A DNA stretch of 64,000 nucleotides from Mycetocola_B reblochoni (GTDB lineage: Bacteria > Actinomycetota > Actinomycetes > Actinomycetales > Microbacteriaceae): positions 186,001 through 250,000 of the forward strand of contig NZ_RCUW01000002.1 of the NCBI RefSeq assembly GCF_003667525.1. Reading direction: 5' to 3'. The number at the start of each line of letters is the position of its first letter. Position 1 is the stretch's first letter. The notes beneath the pieces were generated by a model, which did not search any database, was not told the origin of the DNA, and saw only the letters and a list, made by a program, of their open reading frames with translations. This document shows positions 8,272-17,710 of the stretch, one piece after another. The position numbers and the translations under genes are program-made.

Positions 8272-10418
8272 GGCCGCGACCGCCGCATCAGCCAGACGAA
8301 GTAGGGGGCGCCGATCAGGGCGATCATCAGGCCCGCGGGGATCTGGGACGGCGCGACGACGGTCCGTCCGACCGTGTCTGCCACGCCGACGAGGACGGCG
8401 CCGATCAGCATCGACACGGGAAGGACCCGCGAGAAGCGCGACCCGACGAGCGCCCTCGCCAGGTGAGGGGCGACGAGCCCGACGAAGCCGACCACGCCGA
8501 TGGCGACGACGCTGACCGAGGCGAGCACCGCCGCGACGAGCAGGCCGAGCAACCGGATCCGGGCGGGGTTCTCGCCGAGCAGCCGCGGTGTGTCCTCGTC
8601 GACGGCGACGAGGTCGAGCCGGCGGCGCAGGAGCAGCAGCAGCGGGACCGCGAGCACGAGCGCCACCGCGACGGGCACGACGTCGGGAAGGGTGCGCCCG
8701 TAGCTCGTGCCCGACAGCCAGGTGAAGATCCGGGGCGTCTTCCACGGGTCGACGCTGAGCAGGAGGAAGGTGGTGATCGCCGCGGCGCTGTAGCCGCAGC
8801 CGATGCCGACGAGCACGAAGCGCTCCGGGACGAACCCCCTCCGCCAGGCCAGGGCGGTGATGAGCCCGAAGGTGGCCAGCCCGCCGAGGACGGCGAAGGT
8901 CACCAGCATCGCCCTGTCCCCTCCGAGCAGTGTCACGACGACGACCGCCCCGAGCCCCGCGCCCGCGGTGATGCCGAGCAGTCCGGGCTCTGCGAGCGGA
9001 TTGCGCACGGTCCCCTGGACGACCGCGCCCGACACCGCCAGGGCGGCACCGGCGAGCAGCGCGGCGGCGAGGCGCGGCGTCCGCTCGTCGAGGGCGCGGG
9101 CCACCAGATCGGGCGCGACGCCCTGGAGCCAGAGCCCGACGTCGCCGAGCCGCAGGAACAGGCTGCCGGCGAGCAGCGCGACGACCGCGGTCGCCAGTAG
9201 CAGTGCGGCGGCGACGGCCACGACGACGACGAACCGTGCACGGCTGCGCGGCCGTGCGGTGCCGCGGACACCGGCGCCTGTCGCGGCCCCGCCGCGCAGC
9301 CGCAGCGCGAGCACCACGATGAGGATGCCGCCGAGCACGGCCGTGGGGATCCCGGTGGGGATGGCTGCCGCCCCCTGTGCCCCCAGCACGGCCCGGAGCC
9401 CGACGTCGGCCAGCAGCAGCAGGAGGGCACCGACAAGACCCGACGCGGGGATGAGCAGGACGTGCCGCTGCAGCGAGGGAACGGCGGAGGAGATCAGCCG
9501 CGCGATGACCGGGGCGGCCAGTCCGACGAAGGCGATCGGGCCGGCGAGGGTGACGGCGGCGGCCACGAGCAGGACGGCGAGGATCAGCGCGAGGTATCTG
9601 GTCGCGGCGACGGGGACGCCGAGCGAGGCGGCCGCGTCGTCGCCGAGCCGGAGGACGTCGAGCCGCCGGGCAAGCAGCAGGGCCCCGGCCACGGCGGCGA
9701 CCACGACGGGCGCGGCGCGCACCGAGGCGTCGATGCTCAGCTGTGCGAGCGAGCCGCTCCCCCACGCGTACAGGCCCGTGGTGTTCTCCGCGAAGAGGAT
9801 CAGCAGCGTCCCCGTGACCGCGTCGAGCGCCATCGCGACCGCCGATCCGGCCAGGATCAGCCTGGTCGTGTCCGTTCCACCGCCTTTGCCTCCGATCGCG
9901 AAGACGACGGCAGCGGCGATCAGCCCGCCGCCGACGGCCACGAGCCCGGACAGCCCGGAGGGAAGGGGCAGCCCGAACGCGGCGACGGCGGTGATGGCCG
10001 CGTAGGCGCCCGAGCTGACCGCGAGGGTGTCGGGCGAGGCGAGGGGGTTGCGCGTCGTCGACTGGAGCAGCATCCCCGCCACGCCGAGCGCGACTCCCAC
10101 GGCGGCCCCCGCCGCGAGCCGCGGAAGCCGGGAGGACAGGAACACCTCGTCGACGGGGACCCCGCCCGCACGGACCTCCTCACCGAGGAACGCCCGGATC
10201 AGCTCGCCCGCCCCGACGCCGGACGTGCCCTGGCTGAGGTGGACGAGCGCGACCCCGACGATGGCGACGACGAGCCCGAGGAGGACCCCTGCCGCTCCGA
10301 GGGCACGGCCGAACGAGCCGCGGGCGGGCGCGGGCGCGCCGCCGCGGAGGCCCCCGGCGGCCGTGCCGCCGGGGAACGCTCCGCGAGCGACGGCGCGGCC
10401 CCCGCCCGTCCGGCTCAC
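8268..10418 (-). CDS. Fused double FecCD siderophore permease (FhuB-like)
   Basis: Membrane channel of an iron-siderophore importer in which both permease halves are one polypeptide, as in E. coli FhuB. The 716 residues hold two FecCD repeats. The first (about 40-370) carries LLQSTTRNPLASPDTLAVSSG, and the second (about 385-710) carries the matching VVQGTVRNPLAEPGLLGITAG. Each repeat ends with the family coupling region, such as FVGLVAPHLARALVGS. About twenty hydrophobic segments are evident. The GTG at 10418 overlaps the stop of the binding-protein gene (GTGA), and the stop overlaps the C39-like gene. The second system in this window has two separate permeases, so the two importers are not recent copies of one another. 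Confidence 0.93.
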   Translation of the reverse strand: MSRTGGGRAVARGAFPGGTAAGGLRGGAPAPARGSFGRALGAAGVLLGLVVAIVGVALVHLSQGTSGVGAGELIRAFLGEEVRAGGVPVDEVFLSSRLPRLAAGAAVGVALGVAGMLLQSTTRNPLASPDTLAVSSGAYAAITAVAAFGLPLPSGLSGLVAVGGGLIAAAVVFAIGGKGGGTDTTRLILAGSAVAMALDAVTGTLLILFAENTTGLYAWGSGSLAQLSIDASVRAAPVVVAAVAGALLLARRLDVLRLGDDAAASLGVPVAATRYLALILAVLLVAAAVTLAGPIAFVGLAAPVIARLISSAVPSLQRHVLLIPASGLVGALLLLLADVGLRAVLGAQGAAAIPTGIPTAVLGGILIVVLALRLRGGAATGAGVRGTARPRSRARFVVVVAVAAALLLATAVVALLAGSLFLRLGDVGLWLQGVAPDLVARALDERTPRLAAALLAGAALAVSGAVVQGTVRNPLAEPGLLGITAGAGLGAVVVVTLLGGDRAMLVTFAVLGGLATFGLITALAWRRGFVPERFVLVGIGCGYSAAAITTFLLLSVDPWKTPRIFTWLSGTSYGRTLPDVVPVAVALVLAVPLLLLLRRRLDLVAVDEDTPRLLGENPARIRLLGLLVAAVLASVSVVAIGVVGFVGLVAPHLARALVGSRFSRVLPVSMLIGAVLVGVADTVGRTVVAPSQIPAGLMIALIGAPYFVWLMRRSRP

Positions 10419-11470
10419 TTGCCAGTCAGTGCGTCGGCGAAGGCGTCGATCGCCTGCTCGGTGGAGCGGGGCCCGCCCGCTCCCCAGATGACGGGGAACT
10501 CGTAGGCGCGGCCGTCGACCACGGCGGGGAGCGAGTTCCAGATGCTGTTCTTCTCCAGCTCGGCGACGTAGCCGCTCTCCTCGCCGTTGGAGTAGAACAG
10601 CGTGGCGTCGCCGACGCCGGTCAGTCCCTCGATGTCGGTCTGTGCCAGGCCGTAGTCGGCGTTGAGCCCTCCGGTGCCGTGGCTGTCGTTGACGCTCTCG
10701 TCCCAGACGGGGGTGAGGCCAAGCTCCTCGCCGAGCGCGGTGAACAGCGCGCCCTCGGTGTAGGGACGCAGCGTGACGTTGCCCCCGTCGACCCAGCCGT
10801 CGAAGAAGAGGAACTCGCGCGTGGGCAGGTCGAGCGCGGTGACCTCGGCGGCACGCTCGGCCAGGTGCTCGTCGAACTCGGCGAGCACCTGGTCCGCGCG
10901 CTCGGTGCGGCCGGTGGCCTCGGCGACGAGCGAGAAGACGTCCTTGACGTTGCCGACCGGGTCCTCGGGGTTGTTGCCGCGGGCGGCGAGCACGGGCACG
11001 TCGTACTCCTCGAGCTGGGTGATGACCTCGTCGTCGGCCGCGAAGGCCTCGACGATGATGAGGTCGGGGTCGGTCGCGTAGAGCGCGTCCAGGTCGGGCT
11101 CCTCGCGCGTTCCGACGTCGACGACGCCCTCGGGCAGCGTCTCCGCGCTGATCCAGGTGCCGAAGCCGGTGGGGTCGGCCACACCGACGGGGGTGACGCA
11201 CAGGGTGAGGGCGTCCTCGACCTCCTGCCACTCGAGCACGACGATCCGGGAGGCGGGCGTGTCCAGCTCGACCGTCCGGCCGACGCCGTCGGTGAGCGAC
11301 ACCGGGTCGGTGGAGGTGGCGGTCGTGTCGGTGGCGCAGTCCTCGGACACGGCGGCGTCGGCGGAGCCGGTCGCCTCCGGCTCCACGTCGGTCGTGCCGC
11401 ATCCGGTGAGGGTGAGCGCGAGTGCGCAGCCCGCGGCTGCGGTGAGGGCCAGTCGGCGTCGGAGTGTCAT
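10415..11470 (-). CDS. Siderophore-binding lipoprotein (FepB/FhuD-like)
   Basis: Captures ferric siderophore outside the membrane and delivers it to the fused permease. The 351-residue precursor starts MTLRRRLALTAAAGCALALT and has the lipobox LTGCG, predicting an N-acyl Cys at about residue 27. The mature part is a class III binding fold (peripla_BP_2): SLTDGVGRTVELDTPASRIV opens the first lobe, and WGAGGPRSTEQAIDAFADAL closes the second. The ATG at 11470 follows a GAGGA ribosome site and is the only start giving a proper signal peptide. The siderophore type cannot be deduced. Confidence 0.92.
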   Translation of the reverse strand: MTLRRRLALTAAAGCALALTLTGCGTTDVEPEATGSADAAVSEDCATDTTATSTDPVSLTDGVGRTVELDTPASRIVVLEWQEVEDALTLCVTPVGVADPTGFGTWISAETLPEGVVDVGTREEPDLDALYATDPDLIIVEAFAADDEVITQLEEYDVPVLAARGNNPEDPVGNVKDVFSLVAEATGRTERADQVLAEFDEHLAERAAEVTALDLPTREFLFFDGWVDGGNVTLRPYTEGALFTALGEELGLTPVWDESVNDSHGTGGLNADYGLAQTDIEGLTGVGDATLFYSNGEESGYVAELEKNSIWNSLPAVVDGRAYEFPVIWGAGGPRSTEQAIDAFADALTGK

Positions 11471-11671
11471 GTGTGTCCTCGTTTCAGGTTGGGTGCCGCG
11501 GCCGCCCGGTGCAGGGGAGGTCGCTCGGCGGGTGGGGGTGTACGGGTGCGGGGGCTCGGGTGATGCCGGTGCGGCGGGCGGACCGGCACTCGAGCGGGTG
11601 GTCGGGTGGTCCGCCTGCCGGCCCGACCGCTGCACCGGAACGTGCCGGCCGCGCGGTGGCCCCCTGGCGGG

Positions 11672-11688
11672 GTCCGGCCCGGCCGGAC
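11672..11688. repeat. Short perfect palindrome after the ATPase gene
   Basis: GTCCGGCC-C-GGCCGGAC is a 17-base palindrome starting 12 bases past the stop of the siderophore ATPase gene, in the 229-base gap before the binding-protein gene. The loop is a single base, so the inner pairs must open if it forms a hairpin. It may be a weak terminator or 3'-end structure. I see no other element in 11471-11699. Confidence 0.35.
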
Positions 11689-11699
11689 GCGGCGCCGGA

Positions 11700-12647
<948 letters not shown>

Positions 12648-12683
12648 TTAGGCAACCCTAAAAGCAGATGGGGGCGGCGGCAA
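12648..12683 (-). promoter_or_regulatory. Iron-box promoter of the minus-strand siderophore operon
   Basis: On the minus strand, -35 TTGCCG (12683-12678), a 17-base spacer and -10 TAGGGT (12660-12655) end seven bases before the GTG at 12647. The palindrome TTAGG-CAAC-CCTAA (12648-12661, plus-strand reading) covers the -10 and the start region. It matches the core of the DtxR/IdeR consensus TTAGGTTAGGCTAACCTAA. Iron-loaded repressor bound here would block the polymerase directly, so the operon should be induced by iron starvation. Confidence 0.8.
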
Positions 12684-12751
12684 TCCGCAATGTACGACAC
12701 CCGATCCGGGTTTCCGGACAGTGCGGGGTCAGATCGCCGAACAGGGCGGGG

Positions 12752-13711
12752 TCAGGACAGCGCCGATCCCGTCGCCGCCGCCGCCCGGAACACCCCCGGC
12801 GTCACCCCCATGACGCGCCGGAACGCACCGATGAAGGTGCCCGCCTGGGCGTAGCCGAGCGAGGCGGCGACCTCGCCGACCTCGGCCCCCTCGGCCAGCG
12901 ACGCGATCGCACTGTGCACGCGCACCGATTGACGCCACTGCGCGAACGACAGCCCCGTCGAGGCGCGGAACGCCCGCGTGACCGTCCGCTCGCTGAGGCC
13001 GAGCTCCCCCGCCCACTGCTCCAGAGAGCGACGGTCGGCCGGGTCAGCGAGCAGCGCGTCCACGAGCGGCTGCACGAGGGCGTCCTCGGGCACGGTCACG
13101 GCGAGGTCCCGCTCGGAGGGGGCGAGGACGTCGAACACGACGGCTTCGGCCCTCGCCCTCGCGCCCCGCTCCAGCAGCGGATCGGCCAGGTAGAGCAGCA
13201 GCGACTCCAGGACGGGGCTCAGGACGACGACCGTCGCCCGTCCTCCCGAGACCTGCACCGCCGCGTCGGCCGGGGTCCGTTCGGGGGCGAAGAACGCGTC
13301 GCACAGTTCGACCCCCGCCGTCAGCCGACCGCTGTGGGGGACGCCGGCGGGGATCCACAGTCCGTAGCCGCTGGACACGGTGAACACCTGGTGCCCGACC
13401 CGCGAGGTCATCGTGCCGCGCCGCACCCAGACCAGTTCGTGTGCCGGGTGGGAGTGCTCGCCCCACTCGGTGGACACGTCGAGGTCGTGCGACTCGGTGA
13501 CGATGACGAAGGAGGCCTCGGCCTCGGCGGGCAGGGGACGGGACAGCCCCGCGTGCGACGCCGCATCCCTCGCCCAGGCCCCGCCGCCGCTGACCGCCCC
13601 CTCGACGCCGCGGTCACGACCGCCGTGCTCGCCGGGGGCGTTGCCGCTGGCGCCGTCACGGATGCCGCCGCCCGGTCGGCGGGGCGTGGAGGACGACGGG
13701 GCGGGGGTCAT
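12752..13711 (-). CDS. AraC-family regulator, RipA-like
   Basis: Transcription regulator of 319 residues. The N-terminal half is a cupin sensor, with SHPAHELVWVRRGTMTSRVG and LWIPAGVPHSG around residues 95-140. The C-terminal half carries two helix-turn-helix units, LEQWAGELGLSERTVTRAF and VGEVAASLGYAQAGTFIGAF. Size and layout match RipA of Corynebacterium glutamicum, an AraC regulator that represses iron-using enzymes when iron is short, and YbtA/DesR-type siderophore activators. The product lies 104 bases upstream of the siderophore ATPase and points into it. The ATG at 13711 follows a TAGAAT -10 by seven bases without a ribosome site. Whether it activates uptake or represses iron proteins is open. 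Confidence 0.87.
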   Translation of the reverse strand: MTPAPSSSTPRRPGGGIRDGASGNAPGEHGGRDRGVEGAVSGGGAWARDAASHAGLSRPLPAEAEASFVIVTESHDLDVSTEWGEHSHPAHELVWVRRGTMTSRVGHQVFTVSSGYGLWIPAGVPHSGRLTAGVELCDAFFAPERTPADAAVQVSGGRATVVVLSPVLESLLLYLADPLLERGARARAEAVVFDVLAPSERDLAVTVPEDALVQPLVDALLADPADRRSLEQWAGELGLSERTVTRAFRASTGLSFAQWRQSVRVHSAIASLAEGAEVGEVAASLGYAQAGTFIGAFRRVMGVTPGVFRAAAATGSALS

Positions 13712-13718
13712 GATCGGG

Positions 13719-13724
13719 ATTCTA
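13719..13724 (-). promoter_or_regulatory. -10 element of araC built into the padR stop codon
   Basis: TAGAAT on the minus strand begins with the TAG stop of padR and ends seven bases before the araC ATG. This is the spacing expected when transcription starts at the first base of the start codon. No purine-rich ribosome site lies between. No good -35 is visible 17 bases upstream, where the bases read CCACGG. Confidence 0.5.
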
Positions 13725-14330
13725 TGGCGCTGCGTCGCCACCCGTGGAGGCCGAGGGGCGTCCGCGCCTCCCCTGCTCGACGGCCCACTCGTCGGCGACG
13801 AGCGTCCCGTCCACGAGCCCGGCCCGCACACCGGTGAGCCAGGAGCGTCGAGCGTCGTGCTCGGCCCGGCGCGCGAGAGCGAGAACCGACGGTGCGACCG
13901 ACGCCCCCGGTCCCCCTCCGGTCCCCGGCCCCGCCGCATCCACCCCGTCGGCAGCGGCACTGTCGGCAGCGACGACGGCGGCGAGCTCCCCGTCGAGGAC
14001 GGCGAGCGCGTCGACACCGGGAAGGCTGACCGCGAGTGCCACCTTCGTCAGCCGCTCCGCAGCGCCCTGAGCGGTCGGGGCGCACGCCGTTTCCCACCAC
14101 TGCGCGAGCTCCGCCTCGCCGCGCGGCGTCGTCCGGTACAGGAGCTGGCCGGCGCCGCTCTCACCCGCGCGCGCGATCAGCCCGTCCCTGACGAGCCGTT
14201 CCAGCGTGTTGTACACCTGACCGACGTTGACGTCCCAGCCATCGAGCCGCCGATGCAGTTCGAGCTTCAGCTGATATCCGTAGCAGGCGCGCTGTCCGAG
14301 CAGCACGAGCAGCGCCCACCGCACGCTCAT
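13722..14330 (-). CDS. PadR-family transcriptional regulator
   Basis: DNA-binding regulator of 202 residues. The winged helix is at the N-terminus: MSVRWALLVLLGQRACYGYQ followed by LDGWDVNVGQVYNTLERLVR, the classic PadR recognition helix, then a wing of GESGAGQLLYRTTPRGEAEL. The C-terminal region (about 100-200) is Ala/Asp-rich with two weak helices, as in the PadR-s2 subfamily dimerisation domain. PadR proteins usually control a neighbouring transporter or detoxification operon, but none is adjacent. It lies 10 bases upstream of araC on the same strand and could be co-transcribed with it. The role is unknown. Confidence 0.88.
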   Translation of the reverse strand: MSVRWALLVLLGQRACYGYQLKLELHRRLDGWDVNVGQVYNTLERLVRDGLIARAGESGAGQLLYRTTPRGEAELAQWWETACAPTAQGAAERLTKVALAVSLPGVDALAVLDGELAAVVAADSAAADGVDAAGPGTGGGPGASVAPSVLALARRAEHDARRSWLTGVRAGLVDGTLVADEWAVEQGRRGRPSASTGGDAAP

Positions 14331-14488
14331 GGCACCCGGCACCGCACCTCCGTTCCTCGCCGTCCACGCTATCCAGCACGGGCGCTCGGACCACGGACCC
14401 ACGCCGTCACACCGCGTCATGGTGGTCGCGGCGGCGGGCGCCGCGCCTAGGCTCGTGGGCACACGCTCCGGCGTGCGCAACACATCAT

Positions 14489-14563
14489 CGCGGTGTGCCC
14501 GAGAGGCCAGGGAGCAGCCTGCAAAGCTGCTGACGCGGGTTCGAATCCCGCCACCGCGTCCAT
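14489..14563 (+). tRNA. tRNA-Cys (GCA anticodon)
   Basis: The 75-base cloverleaf is read directly. Acceptor stem CGCGGTG pairs with CACCGCG, anticodon stem GCAGC/GCTGC holds loop CTGCAAA with anticodon GCA, and T-stem GCGGG/CCCGC holds TTCGAAT. The discriminator base is T, as required for cysteine identity, and CCA is encoded. It sits on the plus strand between padR and the second siderophore operon, so the gap 14331-14632 is explained by it, a hairpin and an iron box. Confidence 0.95.
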
Positions 14564-14564
14564 C

Positions 14565-14581
14565 GAGCCGCAGCGGCTCGC
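14565..14581 (+). terminator. Short hairpin after tRNA-Cys
   Basis: CGAGCCG-CAG-CGGCTCG is a perfect seven-pair stem starting one base after the tRNA CCA end. It is the likely end of the tRNA transcript. No U-tract follows. The end coordinate may be off by one base. Confidence 0.6.
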
Positions 14582-14612
14582 CCGCTGCTCATCGGCCGAA
14601 CAGTCGACTGAG

Positions 14613-14629
14613 TTAGGTTAGGCTAAGGT
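14613..14629 (+). promoter_or_regulatory. DtxR/IdeR-type iron box of the plus-strand siderophore operon
   Basis: TTAGGTTAGGCTAAGGT matches most of the consensus TTAGGTTAGGCTAACCTAA and ends three bases before the ATG at 14633. TAGGCT (14619-14624) inside it could be the -10, placing the transcript start at or next to the ATG. AAGG at 14626-14629 is a marginal ribosome site. Repressor binding here would occlude both polymerase and start codon. Confidence 0.82.
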
Positions 14630-14632
14630 CTC

Positions 14633-15592
14633 ATGACCTCCCCCGCTTCGCGCCGCTGGATCGCGGCCGCCCTCCCCGTCCTCCTGCTCAGCGGCTGCGC
14701 CGCGACCGACTCGCCCGCCACCCCGTCCGCCGAGGCGGAGGGCCGCACCGTCGACACCGTGCTGGGAACGGTGACCGTCCCCGAGGAGATCGACTCCGTC
14801 GTCGTCCTCGAGGGCCGACGCGACCTCGACATCGTGCTCTCGCTCGGCCTCCCGCTCGCCGGTTACCCGTACGAGGAGGAGGGCACCCTCGATCTGGAGT
14901 CGCCGCTCGCCGACGAACTCGCCGAGGCCAAGAAGAACGGGGCGACGGAGCTGTTCCTCGCCGACGAGATCAACATCGAGTCCATCGCCGCCGCAGCGCC
15001 CGACCTCATCGTCAGCAGGGCGGACGACACCGAGCCGATCCTCGACGAGCTCAGCGCCATCGCGCCCGTCGTCGCGGTCGGCGAGCAGGACACCAGCAGC
15101 TGGCAGGACGACCTCCGCCTCGTCGCCGAGGCGACAGGGACGCAGCAGCGCGCCGACGAGCTCGTCGCGGACTACGACGCCAGGGTGGCGGAGCTGTCGG
15201 AGCGCTACGCCGACGTGCTCGCCGACAACAGCTTCGTCCCGATGAGCTACAACGGCGAAGGCGCGGAGACCCGGCCGAACCGCCTACTCTCCGTCGTGCT
15301 GCGCGACCTCGGGGCCACGCCGTCCGACGCCTTCGCCGACGTCATCGCCGACGGGGACGGCGAGTACAGCCTCGAGCAGTTGCTCGAGGGCTTCGGCGAC
15401 GCCGACGCGATCGTCGCCCTCGTCAACGACCCGCAGACCTGGGAGCAGTTGCAGGAGAACCCGCTCTACCAGGAGCTGCCCGCGGTGCGCGACGGCCACG
15501 TGGTCCGCTCCGACAAGCAGACCCACGAGGGGGCAGCACTGACCTCGCAGCACGCGCTCGACGTCGTCGAGCAGCTCCTCGCCACCCTCTGA
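14633..15592 (+). CDS. Siderophore-binding lipoprotein
   Basis: Extracellular binding protein of the second iron importer, 319 residues. The signal peptide MTSPASRRWIAAALPVLLLS runs into the lipobox LLSGCA, with Cys at about residue 22. The mature chain follows the class III binding fold: VVLEGRRDLDIVLSLGLPLA in the first lobe, PDLIVSRADDTEPILDELSA in the cluster facing the ligand, and ALTSQHALDVVEQLLATL at the end. The ATG lies directly behind the iron box. The downstream permease begins four bases after the stop. Confidence 0.92.
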   Translation: MTSPASRRWIAAALPVLLLSGCAATDSPATPSAEAEGRTVDTVLGTVTVPEEIDSVVVLEGRRDLDIVLSLGLPLAGYPYEEEGTLDLESPLADELAEAKKNGATELFLADEINIESIAAAAPDLIVSRADDTEPILDELSAIAPVVAVGEQDTSSWQDDLRLVAEATGTQQRADELVADYDARVAELSERYADVLADNSFVPMSYNGEGAETRPNRLLSVVLRDLGATPSDAFADVIADGDGEYSLEQLLEGFGDADAIVALVNDPQTWEQLQENPLYQELPAVRDGHVVRSDKQTHEGAALTSQHALDVVEQLLATL

Positions 15593-15596
15593 CCCC

Positions 15597-16664
15597 GTGC
15601 CGACGGCCCTCCACCCGTCCCCGCCGCCCGGCGGAAGCACCGTGTCGCGACGACGGACGGCACGCGGCGCCAGGGCGACGGCCATCGCGCTCGCCGCGCT
15701 GCTGGTGCTGCTCGCGCTCAGCCTGCTCGTCGGCTCGCGGGCGCTCGACCCGTCGGTCGTCCTCGCCGCACTGAGCGGCGACGCCGGCGCCGAGGCGGAG
15801 GCCATCGTCGTCGGGCAGCGGCTGCCGCGCACGATCGTCGGGGCCCTCGGCGGCGGAGCGCTCGGGATCGCGGGCCTGCTCATCCAGGGGCACACGCGCA
15901 ACCCCCTCGCCGACCCCGGGCTGCTCGGCGTCACCTCGGGCGCGGCGCTCGCCGTCGTCGTCGCGATCTCGGCGTTCGGGCTGACGACGCCCGCCGGCTA
16001 TCTCTGGTTCGCCGTCGCCGGCGCCGCAGGCGCGACGGCCCTCGTCACCGTCATCGGCACCGCCACCGGCCGACGGCGCGACGCCTCGCCCGCCGCTCTC
16101 GTGCTCGCCGGGGCCGCCGTCTCCGCCCTGCTGTCGGCGGTGACCGGCGTCATCCTGCTCCTGGACTCCTCCACCCTCGACGTCTACCGGTTCTGGACCG
16201 TCGGCTCCCTCGCCGGGGGGCGTGACGGCGACGTGGTGCTCGCGGTGCTGCCACTGCTCGTGGCCGGTGCGGCGATCGCGGTGACGCAGGCGAGGGCACT
16301 CGACGCGCTCTCCCTCGGCGACGACGTCGCCCGCGCGCTCGGTCGGAGCCTGCTTCCCACCCGGTTGCAGGGCCTCGCGGCCGTCGCGCTCCTCGCCGCC
16401 GGCGCCACCGCGCTGGTCGGTTCCCTCGGCTTCGTCGGGCTGGCCGCACCCCACATCGCCAGGGGCCTGAGCCGCAGGGCGCCCCACGCGGTGCTCGTGC
16501 CGCTGTCCGCGCTCGTCGGTGCCTGTCTCGTCCTGGCCGCCGACGTGCTCGGCAGGGTCGTCGTCTCCCCGGCCGAGCTGCCGGTCGGCGTCGTCCTCGG
16601 CGTGATCGGCGGGCCGGCCTTCCTCGTCCTCGTCGTGGCGCTGTTCCGGAGAAGGCCGTCATGA
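15597..16664 (+). CDS. Siderophore ABC permease, FecCD family (first subunit)
   Basis: Membrane subunit of the second iron importer, 355 residues with about nine or ten hydrophobic segments. Family motifs are GLLIQGHTRNPLADPGLLGV near residue 100 and GSLGFVGLAAPHIARGLS near 280. The GTG at 15597 is four bases after the binding-protein stop. A second GTG at 15642, with GGCGGA upstream, would remove 15 residues ahead of the first membrane helix and is equally possible. The stop overlaps the next permease start (ATGA). Confidence 0.92.
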   Translation: MPTALHPSPPPGGSTVSRRRTARGARATAIALAALLVLLALSLLVGSRALDPSVVLAALSGDAGAEAEAIVVGQRLPRTIVGALGGGALGIAGLLIQGHTRNPLADPGLLGVTSGAALAVVVAISAFGLTTPAGYLWFAVAGAAGATALVTVIGTATGRRRDASPAALVLAGAAVSALLSAVTGVILLLDSSTLDVYRFWTVGSLAGGRDGDVVLAVLPLLVAGAAIAVTQARALDALSLGDDVARALGRSLLPTRLQGLAAVALLAAGATALVGSLGFVGLAAPHIARGLSRRAPHAVLVPLSALVGACLVLAADVLGRVVVSPAELPVGVVLGVIGGPAFLVLVVALFRRRPS

Positions 16665-17710
16665 CGCTCGTCCTGCGCACCGGGCCGGTCTCCGCGCGCC
16701 TGGCCCGCCGGCCGCTCGCGGTCGGCGCGGTCGCCGCCGCGATCACCGCGGCCCTCGCCGTCGTCTCACTCGGCTCGGGCGAGTACCCGATCGCCCCCGA
16801 CCGCATCCTCGCGACGCTCGCGGGCTCCGGTGAGGCGACCGAGACACTGGTCGTCACGGAGCTGCGGCTGCCGAGGCTCCTGCTCGGCCTCGTCGTGGGT
16901 GCCATGCTGGGGCTGTCCGGCGCCCTCGTGCAGACGACGGCGCGCAACGCCCTCGCCAGTCCCGAGCTGCTCGGCGTGACCGGGGGCGCATCCGTCGGCG
17001 CGGTCGCCGTCATCGTGCTCGGCGGAACGGGCGGCTTCGCCTCCGCACTCGACGGGGTCGGCACCACGGCGGCCGCGCTCGTCGGAGGGCTGCTCTCCGC
17101 CGCCGTCGTCGCCGCCGTCCTCCGAGCGACCAGCGGAGGGGCGTTGCAGCTCGTGCTCGTCGGCGTCGGCGTCTCCGCGACCGTCGGCGGCCTGACCAGC
17201 TGGCTGATCGTCGAGGCGAGCATCGACGACGCCGAACGGGCCAGCGCCTGGCTGATGGGCTCCCTCGGCGGCAGAGGGGCCGAGGAGCTCCACCTGGCGG
17301 CGATCACCCTCGCCCTGGTCGTCGTCGCGCTGCTGCCGCTCGCCCCGGCGCTGCCCTCACTGCACCTCGGCGGGGACACCGCCAGGACGCTGGGGCACCG
17401 GGTCGGCCCGGCCACCACCGGCCTCCTGCTGCTCGCGGTCGCGCTGGCCTCCGTCGCGGCCGCGACCGCGGGGCCCATCGGCTTCGTCGCCCTGGTCGCC
17501 CCCCACCTGGCCCGGCTGGCCGGCGCGGCACCGCGCGCACCCCTCCTCCTCTCCGCGATCGTCGGCGCGGCGCTGGTCACGGCGAGCGACCTCGTCGCGC
17601 GTGCCGCGTTCGCCCCGCTCACCCTGCCGACGGGCGCGGTCACCGCCATCGTCGGAGCCCCCTTCCTGGTGTGGCTCCTCCTCCGTCAGAGAAAGGGCGT
17701 GACGCCATGA
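16661..17710 (+). CDS. Siderophore ABC permease, FecCD family (second subunit)
   Basis: Partner membrane subunit, 349 residues. Family motifs are ALVQTTARNALASPELLGVT near residue 85 and GPIGFVALVAPHLARLAG near 270, with a membrane helix pattern like its neighbour. The ATG at 16661 overlaps the previous stop (ATGA) and its TGA overlaps the ATPase start, so binding protein, two permeases and ATPase are made in register. It should pair with the 15597 product as a heterodimer. Confidence 0.93.
   Translation: MTLVLRTGPVSARLARRPLAVGAVAAAITAALAVVSLGSGEYPIAPDRILATLAGSGEATETLVVTELRLPRLLLGLVVGAMLGLSGALVQTTARNALASPELLGVTGGASVGAVAVIVLGGTGGFASALDGVGTTAAALVGGLLSAAVVAAVLRATSGGALQLVLVGVGVSATVGGLTSWLIVEASIDDAERASAWLMGSLGGRGAEELHLAAITLALVVVALLPLAPALPSLHLGGDTARTLGHRVGPATTGLLLLAVALASVAAATAGPIGFVALVAPHLARLAGAAPRAPLLLSAIVGAALVTASDLVARAAFAPLTLPTGAVTAIVGAPFLVWLLLRQRKGVTP

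Noticed and set aside
13719..13724. padR and araC as a fused or frameshifted single gene
   Set aside because: Both have complete domain sets, a clean TAG stop and a separate -10 and ATG ten bases on.
14489..14632. tRNA-Cys as an attachment site for an integrated element
   Set aside because: No integrase and no second copy of the tRNA 3' end was noticed, although I could not search exhaustively. The nearby iron genes look like ordinary chromosomal cargo.
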